The notes beneath the pieces were generated by a model. That model ran no database searches. It worked only from the letters and a program-made list of their open reading frames with translations, and had not been told where the DNA came from. DNA of 13,345 nucleotides from an uncultured Dialister sp. GTDB taxonomy: Bacteria; Bacillota; Negativicutes; Veillonellales; Dialisteraceae. Where the stretch lies: NCBI GenBank assembly GCA_900314595.1, contig OMVW01000043.1:1-13345 (forward strand), in the 5' to 3' direction. The translations under genes and the position numbers were made by a program. Of this stretch, positions 6,703 to 12,351 are shown in pieces; the first letter of the stretch is position 1, and the number at the start of each line of letters is the position of its first letter.

Positions 6703-7899
6703 TCACGCTTTCCTCTTGAACGTCAATAACTTGTCCCGGTAATACTCGTACTGCTTCTCCCGGGCCTCAATCTCCGCCGGAAGACCGTCGGAAATATCGG
6801 AACAGAGAGTATCGAAATGGTCGAGTAATTTAACAATCTCTTTTTGCTTTTCAATACTGGGGAGCATAATCGGAAACTTTTTAACTGTTTGGGCATTAAT
6901 ATTGTTTTGAGAGCCCTGTCCTAATCCTTTCAAATTTTCATATTGATTAGTTACCCAATAATATACATATTTGTAAAGTGCTACTTGGTCATTTATTTCT
7001 AAATTACAACATGCCTGATTAGTAGTTAATGGAATTTCATTGATTGCGCTTTTACCAGCAGTTGCACCATACATAGCGATAATAACGCAGTGTTCGGGAA
7101 TCCATTTTGCCGAAGAATTTTTTAAACCTTCTTCTGTAATAGAGACCCCTGTATTATAAATTGGCTTCCAATCTACTTCCTGTGTCCTTAACCAGGGAAT
7201 ATTTCCATTTTCATAATAAGTTCGAATAGTTCTCTTAGGCGTTCCGCCGGAAGTAATTGATTTACATATATCTTTCAACGTACAGCTGCGAATCTGGCTG
7301 TCTTTTAGACGAGATGAATCAAACGTCAGAATCTGATCCCGATAATATTCATACTGTTTCTTCCGGGCGGTCAGCTCGGCGGTCAGCTCGGCGGTCAGCT
7401 CGGTGAACATATCCAGTATACGGACGATTTCCTCCTGCACCGGGAGCGGAGGGACGGGAACTTCAAATTCCTCTGTGACTTTTAAAGAAATTTGTGGCAA
7501 TGAACCCATACCAGATGCAGCCGACCTGAAATATTCTACGTTGTTTTTCAAAACATAGTAAAGAAATTTCACTTCAAGTGGATTATCAGAAGTATATGCC
7601 CACATTTCATTTTTAAATGTAAATGGTTGGTCATAATATACAGCATCTATAATTCCACGTGACTGCACTAAAACAGAAGGAACTCGAATAACATTCGCTT
7701 TAGGAATGTCTTTTTCAAATGCATTAATAACCGTTTTTCCACCAGCAAAAATTTTTATATCTCCATCCGCATTTTGAATTTCCTTCATTTTTGCAGCCGT
7801 GATGGGCGTCCCTCTTAAGCGTTGATAACAATCCTTTATTTTCTTATATTCCACCCCATCGGGGCAATAGTCCTCCAGCAGTTCTTCCAGTTTACTCAT
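6703..7899 (-). CDS. hsdS: Type I restriction-modification, S (specificity) subunit
   Basis: 398 residues from the preferred ATG at 7899, where the protein reads MSKLEELLEDYCPDGVEYK, the usual HsdS opening; it overlaps the hsdM stop as ATGAGTAA. In-frame ATG at 7905 and GTG at 7908 are alternatives; the ATG at 7905 sits about 5 nt after AAGG. HsdS chooses the split DNA target through two recognition domains. Numbered from the GTG at 7908, layout is: first target domain about 20-150; central conserved region about 151-196 (PVPPLPVQEEIVRILD, then TAEL repeats, then KKQYEYYRDQILTF); second target domain about 206-345; distal conserved region about 346-398 with REKQYEYYRDKLLTF. This twofold layout is complete. 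The target domains are clearly more AT-rich than the conserved regions and neighbours, as expected for exchanged modules. The recognised sequence cannot be read from the protein. Confidence 0.96.
   Translation of the reverse strand: MSKLEELLEDYCPDGVEYKKIKDCYQRLRGTPITAAKMKEIQNADGDIKIFAGGKTVINAFEKDIPKANVIRVPSVLVQSRGIIDAVYYDQPFTFKNEMWAYTSDNPLEVKFLYYVLKNNVEYFRSAASGMGSLPQISLKVTEEFEVPVPPLPVQEEIVRILDMFTELTAELTAELTARKKQYEYYRDQILTFDSSRLKDSQIRSCTLKDICKSITSGGTPKRTIRTYYENGNIPWLRTQEVDWKPIYNTGVSITEEGLKNSSAKWIPEHCVIIAMYGATAGKSAINEIPLTTNQACCNLEINDQVALYKYVYYWVTNQYENLKGLGQGSQNNINAQTVKKFPIMLPSIEKQKEIVKLLDHFDTLCSDISDGLPAEIEAREKQYEYYRDKLLTFKRKA
7367..7402 (-). repeat. Three perfect 12-bp tandem repeats in hsdS (TAEL-type spacer)
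   Basis: GCGGTCAGCTCG occurs three times in a row (7367-7378, 7379-7390, 7391-7402) with no mismatch. In hsdS it encodes ELTA three times, between the first conserved helix and KKQYEYYRD. In the type IC enzymes EcoR124I and EcoR124II, two versus three TAEL copies change the spacer of the DNA target by one base. Being in frame (12 bp), copy-number slippage would alter specificity without breaking the gene. Confidence 0.92.
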
Positions 7900-9466
7900 G
7901 GCCATCACCGCCTTCTATGTCCGCGATGATTTTGTCTATTTCTTCCCGGAGGACCTGTTCCCGGGCCACGATTTCCCTGATTTCCTGATTGAGGACTCTG
8001 ATATCCACTTTTTCTCTCGTGTCTTCCGGTTCCACATAGGTGGAGACGGAGAGGTTGTACCCTTCCTGCTCGATATCCAGGGCGGAGACGAGGGAAGCGA
8101 CGTGGTCTATTTCCTTTCTTTCCTTCCACCAGTCATAGATGTGAAGGATATTTTCTTCCGTCAGTTTATTGCTGTTCGTCACTTTGATGCATTCTTTCGA
8201 TGCGTCAAGGAAGAGGACTTTATTATCGGGTCTGGACTTTTTCATCACCATGATGCAGGTGGCAATGGATGTCCCGTAGAAAAGGTTCGCCGGCAGCTGG
8301 ATGATGCAGTCGATGAAGTTATTGTCGATGAGGTATTTCCTGATTTTTTGTTCCGCTCCGCCTCTATACATGACTCCCGGGAAGCAGACCACCGCAGCCG
8401 TACCGTCGGTGGCCAGCCAGGAAATCATGTGCATGATGAAGGCCATATCGGCCTTCGATTTCGGGGCCAGCACGCCTGCCGGGGAGAACCGGCGGTCGTT
8501 GATGAGTACTGCATTGTCGTCTCCTTCCCAGTGGATGGAGTAGGGCGGATTACTGACGATCGCTTCGAAAGGTTCATCGTCCCAGTGCATGGGCTTTGTG
8601 AGGGTATCGCCCAGAGCGATATCGAATTTATTGTAGTCGATATCGTGAAGGAACATATTGATGCGGCAGAGGTTGTAGGTGGTGAGGTTGATTTCCTGCC
8701 CGAAAAAGCCCTGGCGGATTTTATCCTTTCCCAGAAGCCTTGCCGCTTTGAGGAGGAGGGACCCGGACCCGCAGGCGGGGTCGTAAATCTTATTGATTTC
8801 CTTTTTCTCCCCGATGGCTATGCGGGTGAGGAGCTCCGACACCTCCTGGGGCGTGAAGAATTCGCCGCCGGACTTGCCCGCATTGGAAGCGTACATGCCC
8901 ATGAGGTATTCGTAAGCGTCCCCAAATGCGTCGATCCGGGCATCCTTGTAGTCCCCCAGGTTCATATCTCCCACCGCATCCAGCAGCTTCACCAGTTTCT
9001 TATTTCTATCTTCCACCGTATTTCCCAGCTTGTTGCTGTTGACGTCCATATCCGAGAAAAGACCTTTGAGATCGTCTTCGGAATCGGTGCCCGCTGCGGA
9101 ACTTTCGATGGCTGTGAAGATATTCATCAGTTTTTCATTGAGATCTTTGTCAGACTTATCCGCCGCTTTCCGCACATTTCCAAAAAGCATGGACGGAGGG
9201 ATGAAGAAACCTTTCTCCTTTACAAGGTCCTCCTTTGCGTCCATTGCCTCCTCGTCCGCCATTTCCGCATAGTCGAAGGAAGGATCCCCCTCCCGCTCTC
9301 CGTCATTGATGTACTTCGTCAGGTTTTCGGAAATATACCGGTAAAAAAGCATGCCCAGCACATAGGACTTGAAATCCCAGCCGTCCACGCTTCCTCTTAA
9401 TTCCGTGGCAATATTCCAGATCGTGCGATACAGCTCCGCCCTCTCCTGCTCTCTATTTCCTTCCAT
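7892..9466 (-). CDS. hsdM: Type I restriction-modification, M (N6-adenine methylase) subunit
   Basis: 524 residues from the ATG at 9466. HsdM methylates adenine in both halves of the target chosen by HsdS and is also needed for restriction. The N terminus (RAELYRTIWNIATELRGSVD, then GWDFKSYVLGMLFYRYISEN) is that of the type IC family. Motif X-like GEFFTPQEV lies at 201-209, the SAM-binding motif DPACGSGSLL at 229-238 and the catalytic NPPY at 306-309. All are intact. An open frame continues upstream to 9784, but that part is repeat DNA; the family start and the G-run ribosome site (GGGGGGG then TTCTAC before ATG) support 9466. It is first in the operon; its end overlaps the hsdS start by 8 bases. 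Confidence 0.97.
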   Translation of the reverse strand: MEGNREQERAELYRTIWNIATELRGSVDGWDFKSYVLGMLFYRYISENLTKYINDGEREGDPSFDYAEMADEEAMDAKEDLVKEKGFFIPPSMLFGNVRKAADKSDKDLNEKLMNIFTAIESSAAGTDSEDDLKGLFSDMDVNSNKLGNTVEDRNKKLVKLLDAVGDMNLGDYKDARIDAFGDAYEYLMGMYASNAGKSGGEFFTPQEVSELLTRIAIGEKKEINKIYDPACGSGSLLLKAARLLGKDKIRQGFFGQEINLTTYNLCRINMFLHDIDYNKFDIALGDTLTKPMHWDDEPFEAIVSNPPYSIHWEGDDNAVLINDRRFSPAGVLAPKSKADMAFIMHMISWLATDGTAAVVCFPGVMYRGGAEQKIRKYLIDNNFIDCIIQLPANLFYGTSIATCIMVMKKSRPDNKVLFLDASKECIKVTNSNKLTEENILHIYDWWKERKEIDHVASLVSALDIEQEGYNLSVSTYVEPEDTREKVDIRVLNQEIREIVAREQVLREEIDKIIADIEGGDGHE

Positions 9467-9472
9467 GTAGAA

Positions 9473-9515
9473 CCCCCCCGCTTTCAGATTAATGTATTTC
9501 CTTTCTATTATTATA
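9473..9515 (-). promoter_or_regulatory. hsdMSR promoter (-10) and G-run ribosome site
   Basis: Minus strand TATAAT at 9515-9510 lies about 45 nt before the hsdM ATG. No convincing -35 is seen at 16-18 nt (the bases there read like CACATT), so strength may depend on an activator or be modest. The ribosome site is a run of seven G (9479-9473) six bases before the ATG instead of a standard GGAGG. Confidence 0.55.
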
Positions 9516-9608
9516 TCGAAACCGGAGAAGGAAATGTGAGCCAAATCCAAAAGTCTCCTTCCAAACGAAATAGAAAATAAACCGCATAGAACTGCCAGTT
9601 CCGGTGGC

Positions 9609-9662
9609 GGGGCTCGCCGTGGTGAGGCTAACTCACGAATACCGCCTCTGACTCTATCCGTA
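9609..9662 (+). repeat. Partial copy (54 bp) of the 177-180 bp repeat
   Basis: Matches 9905-9958 with two mismatches, from GGGGCTCGCCGTGGTGAG to CTCTATCCGTA. It lacks the terminator-hairpin part of the full unit. It contains a small stem GTGAG/CTCAC around GCTAA. Confidence 0.85.
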
Positions 9663-9757
9663 AAAAAGACAACTGACTCGGAATCTATTACGTAACGCTT
9701 GGAGTCTTTCCAGTCACTTATCATGCTTTCCATCGTACGCCCCCTCACCCTTTGGGA

Positions 9758-9777
9758 GCTCCCCGGACGCGGGGAGC
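9758..9777. repeat. REP-like hairpin
   Basis: GCTCCCCG (9758-9765) pairs perfectly with CGGGGAGC (9770-9777) around GACG. The flanking CCCCTCACCCTTTGGGA resembles the flank of the 679-691 hairpin, so it is another inverted copy of the dispersed module. Confidence 0.65.
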
Positions 9778-9807
9778 ACGTCATCAGCGATAACCGGCAT
9801 CATCCCC

Positions 9808-9984
9808 GCCTGTGCAGAGTCCCCATAAATAATCAGCGGCCATCAGGCCGCCACCTTCACGAACCACGAATCACGAATCACGAAATCTCGATGCTGACAA
9901 TACCGGGGCTCGCCGTGGTGAGGCTAACTCACGAATACCGCATCTGCCTCTATCCGTATAGCTGAAAATTGACTCAATAAAAAA
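9808..9984 (+). repeat. Tandem repeat unit, copy 1 (177 bp)
   Basis: The unit starts GCCTGTGCAGAGTCCCCATA and ends TTGACTCAATAAAAAA. It contains a hairpin GCGGCC-ATCA-GGCCGC (9836-9851), a heptamer array (CGAA every 7 bases, 9860-9887) and the GGGGCTCGCC block. From 9852 on it matches copy 2 with about three differences in 125 bases. On the minus strand the hairpin is followed by only a weak U-rich tail (TGATTATTTAT). Confidence 0.9.
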
Positions 9985-10160
9985 GCCTGCGCACAGTCCC
10001 CATAAAAAAATCGTCGGCGCATCAGCGCCGACACCTTCACGAACCACGAATCACGAACCACGAAATCTCGATGCTGACAATACCGGGGCTCGCCGTGGTG
10101 AGGCTAACCCACGAATACCGCATCTGACTCTATCCGTATAGCTGAAAATTGACTCAAAAA
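9985..10160 (+). repeat. Tandem repeat unit, copy 2
   Basis: Head-to-tail with copy 1. Almost all differences sit in the hairpin, which here is GTCGGCGC-ATCA-GCGCCGAC (10013-10032), longer and with different bases but perfectly paired. On the minus strand this stem is followed by GATTTTTTTAT, so this copy can act as a terminator for transcription entering from the right. Confidence 0.9.
10006..10032 (-). terminator. Repeat-borne Rho-independent terminator
   Basis: Minus strand GTCGGCGC (10032-10025), TGAT loop, GCGCCGAC (10020-10013), then GA and seven T. It could stop transcription that runs past the structured element at 10161-10340. Confidence 0.6.
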
Positions 10161-10345
10161 AAGAAAATCCCCCGACTGGATAGACAGGGGGAATCATGGC
10201 AGTATAGATCAATCGGCTGCAGGGACTTTGGCCTGGACACGCAGGGACGGAGCTGCCGTATGACGGAGGTGGCCGGCAAGTTTGTCATGTCGTGAGGTTA
10301 CTGACGCTTGATTTTTGTCTTTCAATCGGGGGATTTTCTTGATTT
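10155..10345 (-). ncRNA. Possible structured RNA with paired ends
   Basis: AAGAAAATCCCCCGA (10161-10175) and TCGGGGGATTTTCTT (10326-10340) are a perfect 15-bp inverted repeat 150 bases apart. The stem can extend inward: AGACA at 10182-10186 pairs with TGTCT at 10316-10320, and ATCAA at 10208-10212 with TTGAT at 10308-10312. An apical hairpin CCGT-ATG-ACGG (10256-10266) lies close to the exact centre. On the minus strand the closing stem is followed by TTTTCTTTTTTT, like an RNA that ends at a terminator. A long closing stem, open middle and apical hairpin resemble 6S RNA in outline, but I do not recognise its sequence. A small non-autonomous mobile element is the alternative. The minus-strand promoter is unclear (TATGAA near 10355-10350). 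Confidence 0.4.
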
Positions 10346-10620
10346 TGTTTTCATACCGGTATGAGTGAGGAGGAATCCGGCCCGCTCCGCCCTTCCGCCC
10401 GGTTCGATCGAGTGTGCACATCCGAGGTTCTGAAGGGTTTCGCAAGGCTTTCTTCGTTTCTCTGTCTATATAGTACAGAAAAGGAAATTTATTTTATTAG
10501 ATTTTCGTTAGAATTTCTGAATTCGTACGTACCTTTATCTGGCAGCGTCCAGTCTGTTCATTCATAACTACAAAGGCTGTGGAAAAATAAAAAAGCGTCC
10601 GTTCCGAAGGCCTGTGTGGA
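10346..10620. other. Gene-free stretch
   Basis: GC-rich to about 10420, then AT-rich (10470-10530). A 78-residue minus-strand frame crosses from the structured element but has no family resemblance. TACTATATAG near 10470 could be part of a minus-strand -10 element. No gene, tRNA or known riboswitch was recognised. Confidence 0.5.
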
Positions 10621-10645
10621 CTGGTAGAATAATTTTACAGACATA

Positions 10646-10654
10646 TGGTATAAT
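10646..10654 (+). promoter_or_regulatory. Extended -10 promoter of the toxin mRNA
   Basis: TGGTATAAT is a perfect extended -10 (TGnTATAAT). No good -35 is needed or seen. The start would be near 10661, giving a leader of about 48 nt that opens with GAGGCAGTCGGTAAA. ATATG-R-TATAAT is shared with the opposite-strand promoter at 10906-10914. Confidence 0.75.
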
Positions 10655-10685
10655 CTGTCCGAGGCAGTCGGTAAAAAGGCTTTTC

Positions 10686-10701
10686 TCTCCCGCAAGGGAG
10701 G
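10686..10701 (+). promoter_or_regulatory. Hairpin sequestering the toxin ribosome site
   Basis: TCTCCC (10686-10691) pairs with GGGAGG (10696-10701; last pair U-G) around the GNRA tetraloop GCAA. The right arm is the ribosome site, which extends to AGGGAGGTGAT, a near-perfect anti-16S match 7 nt before the ATG. Masking of a very strong ribosome site is common in type I toxin mRNAs. Confidence 0.75.
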
Positions 10702-10708
10702 TGATGCT

Positions 10709-10783
10709 ATGAGCATTTACGAAGCTTTATCCCTGATGATTGCTTTCGGTTCGCTGATAGCATACATCATGAGGAATAAGTAA
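10709..10783 (+). CDS. Small holin-like toxin of a type I toxin-antitoxin pair
   Basis: 24 residues beginning MSIYEALSLMIAFGSLIAY and ending in the basic tail MRNK. The opening S-x-YEALSLMI-x-FG is the signature of the putative holin-like toxin (Hol-Tox) family of Firmicutes, tiny one-helix membrane peptides whose overproduction is thought to damage the membrane. Residues 6-20 form the only membrane helix. It is slightly shorter than usual members. The start is fixed by AGGGAGGTGAT 7 nt upstream, itself folded in a hairpin. It is convergent with a candidate antisense RNA at 10801-10900, as in TxpA/RatA and BsrG/SR4. Function is by family resemblance; the expression logic is inferred. Confidence 0.82.
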   Translation: MSIYEALSLMIAFGSLIAYIMRNK

Positions 10784-10798
10784 TGTAATTTCAGGCAT

Positions 10799-10900
10799 TG
10801 AAAAAAGCCTTCCATAGGCTTAGGAGGGCTCTCTTCAACTTCAGTATGATCAGAGAAAGCCGTTCCACCCCCATGGAATTTACCGACTGTCTCTTTTCTA
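10799..10900 (-). ncRNA. Candidate antisense antitoxin RNA
   Basis: About 100 nt, from the extended -10 promoter at 10906-10914 to a terminator at 10801-10821. Its 5' part contains GAGACAGTCGGTAAA and an inner stem AGCC/GGCT with CTCT/AGAG near 10829-10859. It ends about 18 bases past the toxin stop codon, so it overlaps the toxin mRNA only in the 3' untranslated region, the arrangement of TxpA/RatA and BsrG/SR4. No open reading frame is evident. The toxin mRNA 3' end is not seen clearly, so the extent of overlap is inferred. Confidence 0.65.
10801..10822 (-). terminator. Terminator of the antisense RNA
   Basis: Minus strand AAGCCT (10821-10816), loop ATGGA, AGGCTT (10810-10805) and a continuing T-run to 10801. 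On the plus strand there is no T-tract, so the terminator acts only on the minus strand. Confidence 0.8.
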
Positions 10901-10905
10901 TGGAC

Positions 10906-10914
10906 ATTATATCA
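10906..10914 (-). promoter_or_regulatory. Extended -10 promoter of the antisense RNA
   Basis: Minus strand TGATATAAT (10914-10906), a perfect extended -10. It is followed by GTCC, as the toxin promoter is followed by CTGTCC; the two promoters look like mirrored copies. Confidence 0.75.
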
Positions 10915-11043
10915 TATTTTTTCAATTGATGACATCATTTTCATCCCGGACTCTACCCATTAAATTCCAGACTTTGATATGTGCGCTGGCACTTCCATGG
11001 GGAAAGTATCTCCAGAAGAGAGCGCTGCGCTTCCTCCGCTCCC

Positions 11044-11144
11044 CGCGCGGGGCCGGGAATACACGTGCTCTTTCGTGCGGAGGTACAGTTTCCCGTGAGG
11101 CCGGGAATACAGGGACGAGCCGAAAGTGTAGAGTCACCGCCTGT
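11044..11144 (-). repeat. Repeat module B, right copy
   Basis: Reverse-complement partner of 3486-3586, aligned without gaps. In this copy TTCCCG and CGGGAA (minus strand) form a better stem around the GCCTCA loop than in the left copy, and CCCCGCGCGGGG at 11041-11052 is a perfect palindrome. Confidence 0.8.
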
Positions 11145-11180
11145 ACAAAAAAATCCTCAACGAATACTGGCAACTGGGAA

Positions 11181-11304
11181 CTTCCATGGGACCCTCTCTC
11201 GGAATTGGTAACTTTTATGCGAGATATTATCGACTTGCACCGCTATCACCTATCCGTCTGCTCCGCAGACACCTTCCCATCCAGGACAGGTGCCCTGCAG
11301 CATG
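11181..11304 (-). repeat. Repeat module A, right copy
   Basis: Reverse-complement partner of 2997-3120 (about 93%, with 61 identical bases at 11244-11304). It is separated from module B by 36 bases, against 365 bases on the left side, where the extra 140-bp direct repeat lies between the two modules. I see nothing in 11305-11426. Confidence 0.9.
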
Positions 11305-11426
11305 TTTTCTGTATGAGTCAGTTACACTTTGTACCTGTAGTGCAGTATATAAAAATTGCGCGGCCCTCTGCTGCTGCGCCACCTCGGGAGCCTGACTGTT
11401 ACGCCTTGAACGGGCTTTTCACACCC

Positions 11427-11558
11427 GCCTGTGCAGAGTCCCCATAAAAAATTCGTCGCCCCATCAGGGGCGACACCTTCCCGCAATCCCCAATCCGCAA
11501 TCCGCCTTCCGAATACCGCATCTGACTCTATCCGTATAGCTGAAAATTGACTCAAAAA
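11427..11558 (+). repeat. Third major copy of the 177-180 bp repeat, internally shortened
   Basis: Has the same start (GCCTGTGCAGAGTCCCCATA) and end (TATAGCTGAAAATTGACTCA) as the tandem units, but lacks the GGGGCTCGCC block. Its heptamer array is CAATCCS (11484-11504) instead of CGAATCA. It ends directly at the permease stop codon. Confidence 0.88.
11446..11474 (-). terminator. Terminator downstream of the ABC transporter operon
   Basis: Minus strand GTCGCCCC (11474-11467), TGAT loop, GGGGCGAC (11462-11455), then GAATTTTTTAT. It lies about 85 nt after the permease stop codon and is carried inside a dispersed repeat. Confidence 0.75.
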
Positions 11559-11559
11559 A

Positions 11560-12351
11560 TTATTTCCCACTCCAGGGGACGAGTTTCTTTTCCAGAAATT
11601 GCAGGAATAAATTGAAGACGAGCCCCAGGAGGGAGAGGACGATGACTCCTGCCATGAGGCGTTCTGTGATCATGAGGTCCCCATAGTGGAGGATGAGAGC
11701 TCCTATGCCCTGTTCGGCGGCAATCATTTCTGCTGCCACGAGGAGGAGGAGGGCGGTGCCTGCTGCAATCCTTAGGCCTGCGAAGATCATGGGGAGTGCA
11801 TAGGGCAGGACTACGTGTTTCATGGTGTAGCCCCAGCCTGCGTGGAAGGAGACAGCCACTTTGATGAGGAGCGGATCCACGTGTTTCACTCCGGAGTAGG
11901 TATTCATAGCTACCGGGAAAAATACGCCCAGGGCGATGATGGTGACTTTTGAAACTTCACCGATTCCCAGCCACAGGATGAAAAGAGGGAGGAGGGCGAT
12001 TTTCGGTATCGGGTAGAGGGCATTGACGATGGGATTGGCCATTCTGTCAATGAGGGCCGATGTGCCGGTCAAAAGGCCCACGAGGAGTCCGAAGGCTCCG
12101 CCCAGGAAGAAGCCCATGAGGATTCGATAGAGGGACGCGGCGAGGGATACGCCTATTTCTCCATCCTGAATCATCTGGAAAAGGGCTTTCACGATGGTGG
12201 TAGGCGCCGGAAGGAAGAGGGAGGAAACGACTCCTGCCCGGCAGATGGCTTCCCAGATGCAGATGAGGATGGCCGCCGAGATGAAGGAAACCACGGGGGT
12301 GTAGGATTTCTCCCACCGTTTCATTTTATTTTCTACTTTATATTTGTTCAT
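11560..12351 (-). CDS. ABC transporter permease, taurine/sulfonate/nitrate type
   Basis: 263 residues, the usual size for TauC/SsuC/NrtB-like inner-membrane permeases, with about six membrane segments. FLPAPTTIVKAL (about 46-57) is a typical family motif before the first periplasmic loop. The region around 166-197 (GWGYTMKHVVLPYALP, then AGLRIA) is the EAA-type loop that docks on the ATPase, and LVAAEMIAAEQGIGALI (204-220) is the conserved segment after it. The ATG at 12351 overlaps the ATPase stop as ATGA, with GGAGG seven bases upstream, so the two genes are translationally coupled. The substrate (sulfonate, nitrate, thiamine precursor or other) cannot be decided, as no binding protein or metabolic gene is in view. 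Confidence 0.92.
   Translation of the reverse strand: MNKYKVENKMKRWEKSYTPVVSFISAAILICIWEAICRAGVVSSLFLPAPTTIVKALFQMIQDGEIGVSLAASLYRILMGFFLGGAFGLLVGLLTGTSALIDRMANPIVNALYPIPKIALLPLFILWLGIGEVSKVTIIALGVFFPVAMNTYSGVKHVDPLLIKVAVSFHAGWGYTMKHVVLPYALPMIFAGLRIAAGTALLLLVAAEMIAAEQGIGALILHYGDLMITERLMAGVIVLSLLGLVFNLFLQFLEKKLVPWSGK

Larger units (their letters stand above)
10665..10889. repeat. Inverted repeat bracketing the toxin-antitoxin locus
   Basis: CAGTCGGTAAA at 10665-10675 is exactly complementary to TTTACCGACTG at 10879-10889; with the flanking GAG the match is 14 of 15 bases (10661-10675 and 10879-10893). In the toxin mRNA the extreme 5' end can therefore pair with its own 3' region. The toxin leader and the antisense RNA leader carry the same sequence. 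Confidence 0.85.

Noticed and set aside
3639..6719. Plus-strand open frame of 1026 codons opposite hsdR
   Set aside because: It is an antisense shadow produced by the codon bias of hsdR. Its protein has no recognisable domain, while the minus strand carries all HsdR motifs.
7898..9400. Plus-strand open frame of 500 codons opposite hsdM
   Set aside because: Same reason: low-complexity translation, with intact methylase motifs on the other strand.
9467..9784. Upstream extension of hsdM to 9784
   Set aside because: The extra 106 residues translate repeat DNA and do not resemble HsdM. The family N terminus, the G-run ribosome site and a TATAAT at 9510-9515 all fit the start at 9466.
9860..10067. 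Regular short repeats as a CRISPR array
   Set aside because: The units are 7 bases long with no spacers, and no cas genes are present.
10256..10340. Known riboswitch or tRNA in the structured element or around TTCGATC at 10402
   Set aside because: No tRNA cloverleaf or CCA end can be drawn, and I found no conserved core of the common riboswitch classes.
10209..10445. Minus-strand open frame of 78 codons
   Set aside because: It lies across the paired-end element with no ribosome site or family resemblance; the palindromic structure explains the interval better.
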